Counted from the first letter of the stretch, positions 36,001 to 48,810 are shown. The stretch is 64,000 bases of DNA from Protula sp. h YS-2021 (GCA_949752745.1 OX457034.1:9210103-9274102), one strand, 5' to 3'. Notes: generated from the sequence alone by a model not told the origin. Translations and numbers: made by a program.

Positions 36001-39000
36001 TTTTCTGGCGGAGCATAAATATGCAACACTAGGTGGCGTTGCAGCACTTGGGATTATTGCATTGTACAAAATCAACAAGGCACGCGGCTTGCCGCCCGGT
36101 CCGCGTGGATGGCCAATCGTGGGATCGTCAGGGCTACTAGCTGGCCCATTCAATATACTACTGACAAATCTGCACAATAAGTATGGCGATATTGTCTGCC
36201 TGTGGCTGGGTGGAAATAGGTAAATTCCAGCAAACCCACCTTCCATCCCTCCACACACACCCTTCCCTCACAAATCATTCCCACACACTCACACCCTTCT
36301 GACACATAACCCTCCCGCACACACTCTCCTCACACACACCCTTCCCACCCATACATCCTTCCCATTCAAACCCTTCCCAAACACACCTCCTTACCACACA
36401 CACATACACACACACCCTTCTCACACATACATACTTCTCACCCAAACCCTTCTCATACACACACACTTACCAAACACCCACACCTTCCCATACACCCGCA
36501 ACCCTCCCACACACACTCCCCTCCCACATACACCCCCTTACCACACACACCCTCCTCCACACAACCTTCCCACACTCACCCTTCCGACAAACATACCCCC
36601 CTCTCCCCCCACACACTCTTACCACACACCCACACCCTTCCCATACACCCGCATCCCTCCCACACCCACTCCCTTCCTACACACACCCCCTTACCACACA
36701 CAACCTCCCCAAACACCCTTCCCACACACACACCGCCACCCAATACAAGTTATCCTGGTCCATCTGTACAAACAATTTATTTTTCTGGAGAACAGTTTAG
36801 AATTTTTTAAAATTTGGTTGTAAGGTAACGAATGGTATTTTGCATAATAACTTCCTTCGTTTTGCAATATAAAGCTTTTCTATCACGCCGGGGACAAGTG
36901 TCCACTCTAGAGATGACTCCAATGCAGATCAAATTCCCATATTTTCAGATACTGGGTGATACTTAATGGTTATGACGTCATCAAGGAGGCTTACGTGGAC
37001 AGAGGCGACGACTTCATGGACAGGAAAATGGATCCCTTTTGGGACTACATAGACTTCAAAGAAGGTAAGCATGATATTTGGCTTCATGGACAGGAAAACG
37101 GATCCATAATGTCATTTTCGTGTGTGACTTCATGGGCAGGAAATGGATCAATGAAGTCGATGTTTGTGTGTGGCTTCACGGACAGGAAAATAGAAAATGA
37201 TGCCGGTGTTTAAGTGTGATTTCGTGGGCGGAAAAGTGGATCCATGGTCCCGGTGTTTCTGTGTGACTTCGTGGGCAGAAAAGTGGATCCATGGTGCCGG
37301 TGTTTGTGTGTGACTTTATCTACAGGAAAATGGATCCATGATGCCGGTGTTTGTGTGTGACTTCATGTATAGGAGAATGGAACCATGATGCCAGTTTTGG
37401 TGTGTGACTTCATTGACAGGCAAATGGAACCATAATGCCTCTGTTTGTGTGTGACTTCATCTACCGGAAAATGGATCCACGATGCCGGTGTTTGTGTGTG
37501 ACTTCATGGACAGAAAAGTGGATCCATCGTGAAGGTGTTTGTGTGTGACTTCATGGGCAGGAAATTGGATCCATGTGGCCGGCTTTTGTACGTGTTTCTG
37601 TTATATCCTCCTCCACAAGAAGCACCCCTTTACTGGTGGGACATCACAATAATGCCTGGATTTGAAACAAGATTCAGAGTATCTACTTCGACTAAGATTA
37701 TATAAACAACTTTTTCTCAAGGTTTTAAATAAAGGAGAAATAATAAAAAAATCGATAAAAAATTATAATTTCTGTTCACACCTTCGTTCTTCACACTTCT
37801 TTACAGATACGCTCTTACGAACTGCATAAATGACGGCACGTTTTTTAATCTTTTGTGATATAACATATTATTATTTCATGGTTAAGGAGGTTTTAGTTAT
37901 TTGATACGACTTATTTCGACTCGTCATGAAATATCATTGACCAGTAAGAAAATGTTCAAGTTCAACATGTCGTAACTTGTCAATATTATCTGCATGCTGA
38001 GTCGAAATATTTCTATAAAAGCTTTGACTTAAATAACGCTTTCTAATACAAATAGCAAAAATAACTTATGCGCTTCGATCAACATTTTGATGAACTATCG
38101 TATCAAACAGTTGGATTACAGCATTTAAACAATTACTGTAACAATCATAAGCTACAGAATCCTTCTCCAACCTCTATGAGCTCACTCTTGAGCATCCATA
38201 AGGCCGGTGTTTCTGTGTGATTTCATGGACAGGAAAATGGATCCATGATGCCGGTGTTTATGTGTGACTTCATGGACAGCAAAGTGGATCCATGGTGCCG
38301 GTGTTTGTGTGTGACGTCATCTACAGGAAAATAGATCCATGATGCCGGTGTTTGTGTGTCACTTCATGGATAGGAGAATGGAACCATGATGCCGCTGTTT
38401 GCGTGTGACTTCAAGGACAGAAAAGTGGATCCATCGTGAAGGTGTTTGTGTGTGACTTCATGGGCAGGAAATTGGATCCATGCGGCCGGCTTTTGTGCGT
38501 ATTTCTGTTATATCCTCCTCCAGAAGAAGCACCTCTTTACTGATGGGACATCACAATAATGCCTGGATTTGAAACAAGATTCAGAGTATCTGCTTCGACT
38601 AAGATTACGCAAACAACTTTTTCTCAAGTTTTCGAAATTTTAAATAAAGGAGAAAAAAAATCAATAAAAATTTTTAATTTCTGTTCACACCTTCGTTCTT
38701 CACACTTCTTTACAGATAAGCTCTTACGAACTGCATAAATAACGGCACGTTTTTTAATCTTTTGTTATATAACATATTATTATTTCATGGTTAAGGAGTT
38801 TTTAGTTATTTGATACGACTTATTTCGACTCGTCATGAAATATCATTGACCAGTAAGAAAATGTTCAAGTTCAACATGTCGTAACTTGTCAATATTATCT
38901 GCATGCTGAGTCGAAATATTTCTATAAAAGCTTTGGCTTAAATAACGCTTTTAATACAAATAGCAGCAATAACTTATGCGTTTCGATCAACATTTTGATG

Positions 39001-41430
39001 AACTATCGTTGGATTACAGCATTTACCTAATTACTGAAACAATCAAAAACTACAGTATCCATCTGCATCCCCTATGAGCTCACTCATGAGTCTTGAGTGC
39101 AAATTACCGTTCTTTTTGGTATTGAATGACAGGTTTGTTTACCTCCCCATTCAACGACAGCTACAAGGCCAATAGGAAATTCTGCACTCAGACCTTACGA
39201 GCTTCTGGCTTCGCAAAAGAAGGATTAGAGAAGAGACTGGCCGTTGAGTGGCAGGAATTGGCCAAAGCATTCGATGAATGCTCGGAACGAGGAATAAACC
39301 AGGAGACTCATTTCAAATGGGCGGCTACTAACATCATCTGTGGTGTGCTGTTTGGCAGAACACTCCCGCATGGAGATAAAGGTATCTAAATTATTGCCGC
39401 ATTTTACTCACTATTTATCCGTTTGGATATTTTCATTACACAGTGTACCAAATTTTTCTTATAATTTAAAAATTAATATTCTAAAAAAAGATCTTTTTAA
39501 TAAATAAACGAAGACGAAATAATAGAGAAGTGTATAGCAGTGCACCTTTTTGATTACAACACAACAGTTACAATCCACCAGCCAAAATTCGGTTTGCAGG
39601 ATGGTGAAAGAACTTTCTTTATACGATATCGCCACAGTGTTATGTCAAAACCTGTCTCTGTGACATCACTTTTTCCATATGTATCCAAAGACGTAATACC
39701 AACATCTATCTGAGGTCATCACGACGCCGAGACTTAACTCAGAAGTTTCCATTAATACAATGTTGACAGAAACAGTTTACTTGACTTTTATTGCAGACTT
39801 TTATTCCGACATTTATCCAAAGTCATATGTTCACACATGTTCAGAGAGTTGTCTTATTTGGTTGGTTGTTTTAGAGTTGGATAAAATGGCCAATGCAGTG
39901 TGGGCATTGCTGGACTCGGTCATGTCCGAACAAGCTGTTATTTTCTTTCCTGACTGGCTGATGAAAATTACCCAATCGAATCAATGGTGAGATTGAGTTT
40001 AAAAATAATATTTTTGTGTAACAATAATACTGCAAGCGGAGTGTCTTTTCTTCTAAAATTCAAACTGCACTGGACAAAGGACACAAGCCTTGATTTTGTT
40101 TGCCGCTGATATTGGGGATCACCCATGTAGCATATAAGGTATGCAATTGTTTGTAAATATTGCCCAAACCCCTTCCCTAACCATATCCCACAGTACTGTA
40201 CGTAACGGAAGATTGCTATCTCAGATTTCCACTGCCACTCAATTGGTCCGTTACTGCTCTGTTGCAGGAAACGAGCCAAAGACTGCAATGAGCGAATCAC
40301 GAAACTCGTGCAGGAGATTGTACGAGAGCATGAGAGTACGTATGACGAGAGTAACATACGGGATTTCTTGGATGCCGGTCTCAAACAGGGCATACTCCGA
40401 TCACAGGGCTCACGATTCATGGCACAACTCTGTATAACATTCACACCTGATGCGGTCTTCACAGTAACATCAATGATGATGTTTATTATCATGTATCTCA
40501 TACATTACCCGCAGTATCAACAACGCATGCGTGAAGAGGTCAATCATGTGATGGATCAGGGCGCCATTGGGATCACTCTAAATCTGAGAGAGAAAATGCC
40601 ATTTGTGGAAGCTTTTATCAGTGAAGTGTTTCGTATTGTCACTCCCATTCCGACTAGCCTTCCCAACAGACCGCTTCAGACAACAACATTACGAGGCTAC
40701 ACGATACCCAAGCACTTCGATATTATGGCTAATATACAAGGTGTCCATTACGATCCAGACACGTATCCAGAACCGGAGAAATTTGATCCGGGTCGCTTCT
40801 TACAGAAGAATGGTACACTCAAAAGAGTGGAACAGTTCTTTCCGTTTGGTATTGGTGAGTACCGACAACATATCGAGCTTCTTTGTTTATCTTATTTTTT
40901 CGTATATTTTATTTTTTCAATATCTCTCTTTCTTTTCTTCGTCCTCTCTCTCTCCCTCCCTCTCTTTCTCTCTCTATCCCTCTCTCTCTCTCTCTCTTTC
41001 TCTCTCTTTCCCATCTCTCTCCCTCTTTCTCTCTCTCTCCCTTTCTCTCTCTGTCTCCCCTTCTTTCTTTTTCTTTCTTTCTCTCTGTATCTGTCTGTCT
41101 CTTTCTTTCATTCTCTCCCGTCCCTTTCTCTCTCCTTGCAAAACTACATCTAAACTACTAGACCAAGTAGCAATTAGAAAAGGAATAAGTAGAACAATAC
41201 TCTTTACAACTAAATGCTTGAAGAGATAGCTCACGTCGCATTGACTGACAGGTAGAAGACGGTGCATGGGAGAGCAAATGGTTCGGAGTGAATTGTTCTA
41301 CTTCACAACCAACTTGGTGATGCGTTATGAAGTTTGTCCAGTGGATGGAAAACTCCCCAACACAACTCCATTGGAAAGCTCAATGGCCAAATCGCATTTG
41401 CCATTTAATGCTGTTTTCAAAACGATATAG
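36001..41430 (+). CDS. P450-C: CYP2-clan cytochrome P450, six open exons, first exon not found
   Basis: Closely related to P450-A (exon 2 differs at about 10 of 73 residues). Exons: 36001-36219, 36949-37064, 39133-39381, 39875-39986, 40268-40854 and 41252-41430, AG/GT borders throughout with the same phases as A. Exon lengths are identical to A except exon 5, which is two codons longer. Motifs in order: PPGPRGWPIVG hinge, YKANRKF in place of WxxxR, NIICGVLFG, I-helix DAVFTV, ExxR as EVFR, PEKFDPGRF, and FGIGRRRCMG across the last intron. The I-helix lacks the acidic residue and has only one Thr. Just upstream is the 22-bp array, so no room is seen for a nearby first exon. This is probably a functional endoplasmic-reticulum P450; substrate unknown. 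Confidence 0.88.
36230..36745. repeat. C-rich cacacacccttccca repeat, P450-C intron 2
   Basis: Irregular tandem cacacacccttccca-type units starting about 15 bases after the exon 2 donor. Minus-strand ORFs across it are repeat artefacts. Confidence 0.85.
37078..37600. repeat. 46-bp minisatellite derived from P450-C exon 3, block 1
   Basis: About 11 copies of a roughly 46-bp unit whose core (gacttcatggacaggaaaat then ggatcc) is the same 26 bases as exon 3 positions 37010-37035, which encode DFMDRKMDP. The array starts about 14 bases after the exon 3 donor. The added half of the unit is rich in tgtttgtgtgtg and gatgccgg. Confidence 0.9.
37560..39110. repeat. Local tandem duplication inside P450-C intron 3
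   Basis: The segment after array block 1 (about 37560-38190) is repeated at about 38460-39110, including the words gcctggatttgaaacaag and cttcgttcttcacacttctt. P450-A' has this segment once (about 14150-14660). Confidence 0.85.
38190..38490. repeat. 46-bp minisatellite derived from P450-C exon 3, block 2
   Basis: About six further copies of the exon 3-derived unit, carried along by the local duplication of the intron. Confidence 0.9.
40930..41140. repeat. (TC)n-rich tract, last intron of P450-C
   Basis: Interrupted ct / tttc repeats, homologous in position to 12395-12510 and 16417-16560. Confidence 0.9.
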
Positions 41431-41559
41431 GCAGGCAGACTATATAAATACTGCATACAGGGAAGATACATATTGCACACAGAGTGCATACATAACATGC
41501 AAATGGGAAGTAGATTGGTTTTTAATATGATTCTTGCTTTGTTAGAGCTTAACAATATA

Positions 41560-42385
41560 GAATTACTGATATCTAAAAATTAATGTTTGATCTCAAAAAT
41601 TCATTTTTGATATCAAAAATAAATTTTTGATATAAAAAACAATATTTTGATATCACGAAATAATTCTTGCTATCTGTAATTATATCTTTGATATGTCTAA
41701 ATGTTTTCCTGATCTCAAAAAATAATTCTTGATATCAACAAAACATTTAGATATCAAGAAATATTTATTGATATTAAAATTATATCTAAAATTTATTTTT
41801 TGATATCAATCATTTAATTCTTGACAGCAAAAATGAAACATTTGAGAGCAAAATTTCAATTTTGAGGTTAATAATTCATTACCCTTCTATTGCTATCAAA
41901 AATTTATTTTACATATCACGATACTTTTTAATTTTTATTTTGAAATCTGCAATTGATTTTTTTTTCTCAAAAATTGATTTTTAATATCAAAATATTAGAC
42001 TTTTGTACATAAAAAATTCGGAAGCATACATCTGTGAATAAAATGCCTGGACCTTGTATATAGAATATTTCTTATAATTTTTTACTATGCAAAACAGAAG
42101 CAATTCTTGAGCTCAAAAATATGTTGTTATTATTGATGTCGATAATTCACGTTTTCATCTCTTTAATTGACCATTCGTTAATTTGATGTAAATGTGTGTC
42201 TCCGTTATATTTTTTAAGTTTATAAAATCGAATTTTTGATCGCAAAAATATATTTTTGACATCTGAAATTCAATCATTGAGAGCAAAATTCAAATTAATG
42301 AGCTCTACATTAATTTATTGAAATCTTTAATTATATTTTGATATCAAAAATAAGGATTAAATGTTAAAAGAGCATTCCATATAGC
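41560..42385. mobile_element. AT-rich insertion made of ttttgatatcaaaaa units
   Basis: Many palindromic units such as ttttgatatcaaaaat. P450-A' is continuous at this point (near 16965-16990), so this is an insertion. Its right end, read inwards, is ggaatgctcttttaacatt, the same as the ends of the element at 56752-57420. The left end does not show this sequence and may be truncated. Confidence 0.55.
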
Positions 42386-43682
42386 AACGATAAATAATGA
42401 ACATTGAGGGATGGAGCATTAAATACCTTTCTAGAGCATTAAAGAGATGAAAAAAATATTGTCTGTTACCAATGAGTCGTTAGTACTGTCCGGATATCAG
42501 TGAACTTCGAAGTACTTTGAAGCTATTTAAATGATTTTCAAACATATCTGCCATTTGGCACTCAGGGATAGGAATAAAGAGACATGTAGTAACAATTCCT
42601 ATTTTTTACATTATGATATATAAGGAAACGGGTATTTTAATTCACATTTTTGAATTTGACTGTTCAAAATATTTTTAAACTGACGTCTTTTCATTTTTTT
42701 ATTCTGCCGACTCTTGTCCAAAAATAACCATTTTTTGTATAGCGCCAGGTATTTTCCAGTTTTAAATTCTATTTACACTGTTTAATATTAAAATGTAACT
42801 TATGAAATTAGTTTTTAAAATGTTTCTTCATGTATTGAAAAATAGCATCCTAATGTATTAAATGTTTACTATATTGTAAATTAGAATAGCATACATTGGT
42901 AGATGAATGTTTCATATATGTATAGTTTATAGCTTGAATGTCAAGTATTATGTAGCCGTGTCATAATGACACAACGACTAAGCCTAGAGCCTGACCACAA
43001 GCTCTGACACGGTGAAAATAGTTATGCTTTAGTGACGGCATTCAATATTTTGCTACCGAAAAAAATAACAAATATAACACATAACTAAAAGTTTGTGAAG
43101 GCTGGACAGTACTGTATCTTATTAATATGTGTCATTTCTGCAGAATATTTAATGTCAAACTACTAGTAAAAATATGTAAAAAGTATAACAACCAATCCCG
43201 GTGTGCCTTATTGCAAACAATGGATCCTGTAGTGATTTGAAATGCATTGCTGCGTCAATTTCAAATGAACCAAACAGACGTCTCTTGCACATTTGCGCCT
43301 TAAAACAAAATGGCTCAATTATAACATCATTATACGAAAATAAATCTATGTTTTTATTGTTATCTTATTCATTTTATATGCTTCTTGATTAAATCTATAA
43401 CAATATAATTAATATTGAGAGCAATCCGACTATTTGGCGAAAATATACTTTTCATTTAAGTAGAGAAAATTTAAGTACAAATTTATGATTTGTGTATGAA
43501 ACAAGAAAAAGGACAGAAAGGGTCATTGTTAAAATTAAAGTATCCCAAACAAACGGTATTCTTCCAAATCCACACAACCATGGCTCTGGCTGAAGTATCT
43601 CAAATATCTCACAACTAAAAACACGTAGATTTAGGTGTTGAATTTTGTATCACTTATAAAAAAACTGCTATAAATTTACAGT

Positions 43683-43685
<3 letters not shown>
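42386..43685. other. Intergenic DNA downstream of P450-C
   Basis: Partly similar to 16980-17820. No gene is supported; one degenerate 29-bp minisatellite unit lies near 42480. Confidence 0.5.

Positions 43686-43776
<91 letters not shown>
43686..43776. repeat. (TA)n microsatellite
   Basis: About 45 uninterrupted ta units. At the same place unit 1 has a short (TA) run near 17820. Confidence 0.98.
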
Positions 43777-43778
<2 letters not shown>

Positions 43779-44199
43779 GCCTATTTTAGGCATTATCGGG
43801 ACCAGGCACCCATATAGCATATATATTTATGGCATTAGCGGGACCATATATATTTTTAACAAATTTAATATAATGTATAAAATAAATAATAGAAATTAAT
43901 TAGATATATTATATAAGATATAAATTCGACATTTTATGGCGGTCTCGCTAATGACTATTACATATGATATATAATATATACAACACAAAGTAATAAAACT
44001 TTAAATATATGAAATATATAAAATTTTGCGAAAAATATTGGAGTGCAAATGATGTCCTAATGTTAATTCTGTACAACAACATTAAAATTGTACGATTTCA
44101 AAAAAACTTATCGGGACCAGTTTTTGGTAAGGATAATTTCCCGAGCCCGCTAATGCCTAAATTAAAGGACAATCGCACCCGCTAATGCCGAAATAAAAG
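43775..44199. mobile_element. TIR element with repeated ggcattagcgggacc motif
   Basis: Left end atgcctattttaggcattatcggg; right end read inwards ttatttcggcattagcggg. The motif ggcattagcgggacc recurs about six times in both orientations near the two ends and inside. It sits inside the (TA)n run, and the other unit has only the TA run there (near 17820). Non-autonomous; family not identified. Confidence 0.6.
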
Positions 44200-44274
44200 A
44201 GATATATATACCCAGTTGCAGCTCTCAGTAAATGGTTTATTCGATGCTAAGAACATATAGACATCTTAAATAGA

Positions 44275-45690
44275 CAATGCATCAAGTGCAGTAGTGTCCT
44301 TGATTCTGTCTAAGACATTCCCCTTCTGGATATCGGGATATATGAGATTCACCAACGTTGAGTGAATCGACATTATCACTGTTGACTTCCGGTAGAAACA
44401 AAGGTAAATACAAATGTTGAACGAGCTATCTCGATTTGATTTTTCAAACGATCTCGCAATTTGTCATAGAAGGACAATGATTTTCTAGAACCTTCTCGTG
44501 CTTTATCGGTCCAAATCACATTCTCGTTAGAAGTGTCGATATTCGGATGAGGTATCGGAACGTACGAAATCAAAAAAGTACAAAAAACATAAATCGAGGG
44601 GTGATGATTCTTCCTCTCATCCAAAACGTGGATAAAGTATTAGTAGTATTTCACATAATTTGAAATGTGAATGGTCTCAGAATAGAGAAGAAGAACTACA
44701 GCAATTACGATAACTTGTCAAAAATGAACAGTTAAAACCTCAGTTGCCTGGTGAATTTTATTTCTCCATCTGAAACACGAGTTGCGGAGGAGCAACTTTT
44801 ATATCAAATGAGGACATAAACAACAATCAAAAGCAAACACAGGATATGTCCTACATGATATAATTTTAGAAGGTGTTCTTAAGGAACCAAAAGGAAAAAC
44901 TTTGGGCAGTACTTCCGTCAAATTCATTGACGACTGGTATTCTAAAGCCGTTGATTCAGAATACCTTAAAAAGTTACAACCTGAAAATACGGAACACTTA
45001 TCTGCCAAGTTGATGAATGCCGAAATATTTAGACCCGAGAACTTGAAATAGAGAGACTTCTGCTGTAAAGCAGTGCAATCAAATATTATAGCAGCCGCGA
45101 GTGCTAATCTTCGACTGATTGATGAACTTGTCGATGCGAAGTGATTGATTAAATGATTGATGATGTGAAAAGGCTCTTAAAGAAGCAGATGAAACATCAA
45201 AAATTATGTATTTTCAAAAGAATTCAGCTCAGTTTGCGGAGGAAATTAATGGAGGAAATGGACAGGTTCTTTTTTAAACAACCGCATCACAACAGTGCGT
45301 ATTATAAGCCAAAAGGGTATGAAAGCATTAGCTTTACCCGAAAGATTACCAGCAAACTCAAGCATGAAGCCCAAGAAATAAAACCCAACAAATCAGCAGC
45401 AATGCAACCAAAATTAAATGGCAGGATAATACAGCTGCAATTATACAATGATCGTGGTTTAGCCTCTGGTGGTAGAATGACAAATTTTCAAAAAGTTTGG
45501 AAGGGAATTACGTGCTTAGTATTGACCTTATTTACAGGGGCACATTGCACGAGAGCGGCTTGTGTCATGAAAGCCGCCAAATATCCGCCTATTAAGATTG
45601 TCTTAAAAGCAGCAGAATCGGGGACTGATTGTATGTTCAGAAAGAATTATAAGAAACCCCTATTAAATTTAATTAATTAATTTAAGTAAT
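44275..45690 (+). mobile_element. Decayed retrotransposon, probably DIRS-like gag and start of pol
   Basis: Frames broken by stops and shifts. One stretch (about 44881-45050) reads KFIDDWYSKAV and then LQPENTEHLSAKLMNAEIF, resembling the gag-like protein of DIRS-type elements in which a PENxxxL..P.vN.eIW segment precedes a helical region. Further on, around 45463-45500, SGGRMTNFQKVWKGIT resembles the vGGRL..F...W..iT segment before DIRS reverse transcriptase. The 175-codon frame 45153-45680 is one piece of this. No catalytic box, recombinase or terminal repeats were seen. The class call rests on recalled family patterns. Confidence 0.45.
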
Positions 45691-46939
45691 TAATTTTAAT
45701 TTGGATCACTTGCATAGCATCGTAAACCCGTATTAAATAGACAATCTGTTGAAAAAAATTGATATAAACTGATTGTGGAATTAATTTTCAAATTTGGATC
45801 ACTCATCATACTTTCGTAAAGGAAAACTGTTAAACTGAATGTATCACGTGATTTACGTTTGTATTGACATGGTTCATAAATGTGTTTTTTTAAATGATTG
45901 TCATTTTCCTTTGTTCCGCCTTTTTGCGTTAAAGTCTCATATATCCCGATATCCCAAAGGGAAATGTCTGAGACAGAATTCTAAGATTAAACAGATTAAA
46001 CGAATACTTACCGGGTATAAACCAGTATAGCTGTTTTAAGAGTAAAGAAACTAATATGTGGCTAACTAGTATACGCCATGGTTAAGGCAACATTTTATCA
46101 AATATTTCGCTGTGTATTTCAAAAGCTTCAAAACCAATCCTTTCTTTATCACTAATATCGGTATATCACACAGATTGTTAGCACAATAAAGTTGTGCAGA
46201 AACAGCAACATAATGGATTGGAGTTAATAACATTTTTAGAAAACGTCTGTTGTTTTAGAGATAATAAGTTATTTTTCGGACAAATTTTCTTCAATGTTTA
46301 AAGACAATGAAAGCTAAAATTGTAGCATAAAAACAGGGTCTAGTTGCATTTAACTCATGTATTACACATTAATCGCGTATTTATTAGATAAGTATTTAAA
46401 GTATTTATTTATTTAAAAGTATTAAATACAAAATATAATGCATTCCCTAACAAAAGCATACATGTCTCTATGAAAAAATGCTCGTCAAATATCTCGGTGA
46501 AAATTTAAATAAAAACAGCATGTTTAGGATGCTCACAGCAGTACTTCCTCAGTGCTCCATAATTGGCGTATACAACCACGCAGTCTTTTCTCAATACTTA
46601 CTAAGTGACGCACATTAACACATAATACTCCCTCAGTATTTCACAAGTGAGGTACTCTAACACACAGTACTTCCTTTCACATGACGCATTCCAAATATTG
46701 CAGTTTTTAATTTGTTGGTAAAGGATGATGGGAGAGTTGCAGTGATATTCCTTCTTTAGACGACGGTCCTTGAGAAAGTGAGGCATAAGCTCTGAAACAG
46801 TGTAAAGAGCACACAAATCGCAAGATTGGATCGTACAAACATCTAAAAATTTCTCAATATTAAGAATACATGTAAGTCTATGAACCTTAGTAGAAAGCAT
46901 GTAAGTGACCAAATTCTTTAAAAATTCTCCTCATATATA
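45691..46939. other. AT-rich intergenic DNA
   Basis: No gene is supported. Imperfect repeats of cagtacttcctcag / aatactccctcag occur at 46535-46675. Confidence 0.5.
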
Positions 46940-47646
46940 CAGTGAAACCCCGCTATTAGGGACAAAAAGTGACTGAATAATTTTGTCCCTAATGGCGGGG
47001 TGTCCCTAATTTCGAGGTCCTGTTCTATCTGACAACTGCAACTAAAATCTTTGGCTATTTTTCTTACACTTTTTCCATCACTAGCTTTGATTATTTTAAC
47101 TTTATCAGATAGCGAAAGTTCGTTCCGTTTTCTGTTCACACCACCGATATTCAAACCGATAAGCTTATATAACATCTTAACTGAATATAAAGACAATGAA
47201 TTACCTATTCCTTCATACGCATTTTTAAAGACGGAGCACATGTCAATAGGGTTTTTTAGTATAAAGCTTCTCTCTTAAGTACACATCTTTTGTAATAAGC
47301 CCTATTGTCTTTACGTGCACGGTGTTCAATATAATGTACTCAATACCCACAGATAACAATAGCGAAAAAAAACAAACACTACCGAGTAACAAGCTGATAG
47401 AGTTTGTTTACATAATGTACAAAATATGGAGAGCAATTTGACTGTCCACAATAGAGGGGTTGTTTTAAATGTGTAACCGTACTTACGGGATAAAAAGAGT
47501 GTCCCTAATTCTGAATAGAGGGGTGTCCATAACAGAGGGGTCTAGATATAACAAAACGCTATGGCGTTTTAAAACAGACTCGAAAATGCTGTCCATAATT
47601 CAGGGGTGTCCATAATAGAGGGGTGTCCACATCCGGGGTTTTACTG
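46940..47646 (-). mobile_element. Tigger/pogo-type deletion derivative (707 bp)
   Basis: Starts cagtgaaaccccgctatta and ends with the inverse of cagtaaaaccccgga, flanked by TA on both sides (46938-46939 and 47647-47648). Inside are repeats of gtccctaat and gtccataat-type words. On the minus strand (about 47026-47133) a fragment reads RKRNELSLSDKVKIIKAS and then KSVRKIAKDF, the N-terminal helix-turn-helix of CENP-B/Tigger transposases. The catalytic DDE part is missing. The TIR start CAGT, TA target sites and this domain agree on the pogo/Tigger group. Confidence 0.85.
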
Positions 47647-47799
<153 letters not shown>

Positions 47800-48611
47800 A
47801 ACATATAATATATTATAATATATTAATCTATTGGCAAGTCTATAACAAAGGTTATTAAGTTACCATAAATGTTTGAAGAACTAGTCCAATGTGCAGAAAT
47901 TCGCATGATGCCGAAGACTCCATTGAATCCCTTGTACAATTACGGATATGTCGAAGGCAGCCCTTTATTATCAAGAATGTTGGATGTTAATTCTCACACT
48001 ATCACTGTCTTTCATCCCTTTTATAGTTTGCCACTACCAGAAATTTTACAGCAATATATACTACACCACTATATACTACACTAACTACACATATAATACT
48101 AATTCAATATCTGTGAAACCAAACTACATCACCTGGTAATATATAGCGCTGTTTTCATCTCCGGAATTCTGTGCTGGTGGACCTTGGTTCCACGTTTGGC
48201 ATTTCGGTGCATCCAAATAATCCCCATACTGGTCCTTCACACAGCAACTTAGCGGAACGTAAGGCTTGTCCACCTCTACAAATATTATATCTGGTCAGGA
48301 ACTTACTCACACAATGTAAGGCTAATGTAAACATTAATACGTCCAACAAACGTTTTTAAAAGATGTAATAGCCAAAAGACATATACCAAAATACCTGAAA
48401 TCGGACCATTCTTGTTGCTGAAGGGAAGCAGTCCAAATTCCTCGGTGGTGCGATTTCCCGGATGTTAGAAATTTTGATTGTCTAAAATGTATGTACCCTA
48501 ATGTACCCTAATGTACCCAAATGATAGTCGATGTGTTGCACATAACCTCCATTTTTATTTCTCATTTCAATTAATGCTATAAACAAATACAAAATGCATA
48601 TTCAGGTTTTG
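47800..48611. other. Intergenic DNA
   Basis: No gene is supported; short ORFs only, without recognisable motifs. Confidence 0.45.
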
Positions 48612-48810
48612 ACTGACGGTAGAGTCGGTAGAGGTTGGTCCTGTAATCCTATGGTCACTGGTTCGAATCCGGCCAGGGGTGGAAAGCGGTGGATTGACTT
48701 TCGCTCTGATTGCCTCAGCTAAACGACTACACAGGATTATTCACCACCACGGAATTCAAAATTAACCCAAATGAGTCTTCCTGCCATCCCTTAAAAAATA
48801 TATATATATA
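48612..48810 (+). mobile_element. tRNA-derived SINE
   Basis: A tRNA-like head contains a B box ggttcgaatcc at 48660-48670 and an A box-like cggtagagtcgg near 48617-48628 at normal spacing. It is followed by a non-tRNA body and an A/TA-rich tail (48792-48810). The element is flanked by an 11-bp target duplication with one mismatch, ttcaggttttg (48601-48611) and ttgaggttttg (48811-48821). The head does not fold into an intact tRNA. Confidence 0.8.

Larger units (their letters stand above)
18778..44275. repeat. Segmental duplication, unit 2 (P450-B plus P450-C)
   Basis: This is the second copy of the two-gene unit, in the same orientation as unit 1. It is longer because of insertions: a block at 19180-20040, a TIR element at 25461-26017, an unknown block at 27251-28020, LINE pieces near 28.4-29.4 kb, long minisatellites at 34.1-36.0 kb, a local duplication at 37.6-39.1 kb, and TIR-type insertions at 41.56-42.39 and 43.78-44.20 kb. 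An 882-bp stretch (17896-18777) with no match in the other unit separates the two. Confidence 0.8.

Noticed and set aside
45153..45680. 175-codon frame as an independent gene
   Set aside because: Neighbouring frames carry matching pieces of a decayed retroelement, so it is treated as part of that.
46601..46912. Minus-strand frame with CDLC and a later His as a LINE C-terminal zinc-binding region
   Set aside because: Spacing only loosely fits and no reverse transcriptase lies next to it; not enough to call.
48612..48690. A functional tRNA gene
   Set aside because: B box and A box are present but the stems do not pair as in a tRNA; target duplications and a tail mark a SINE.
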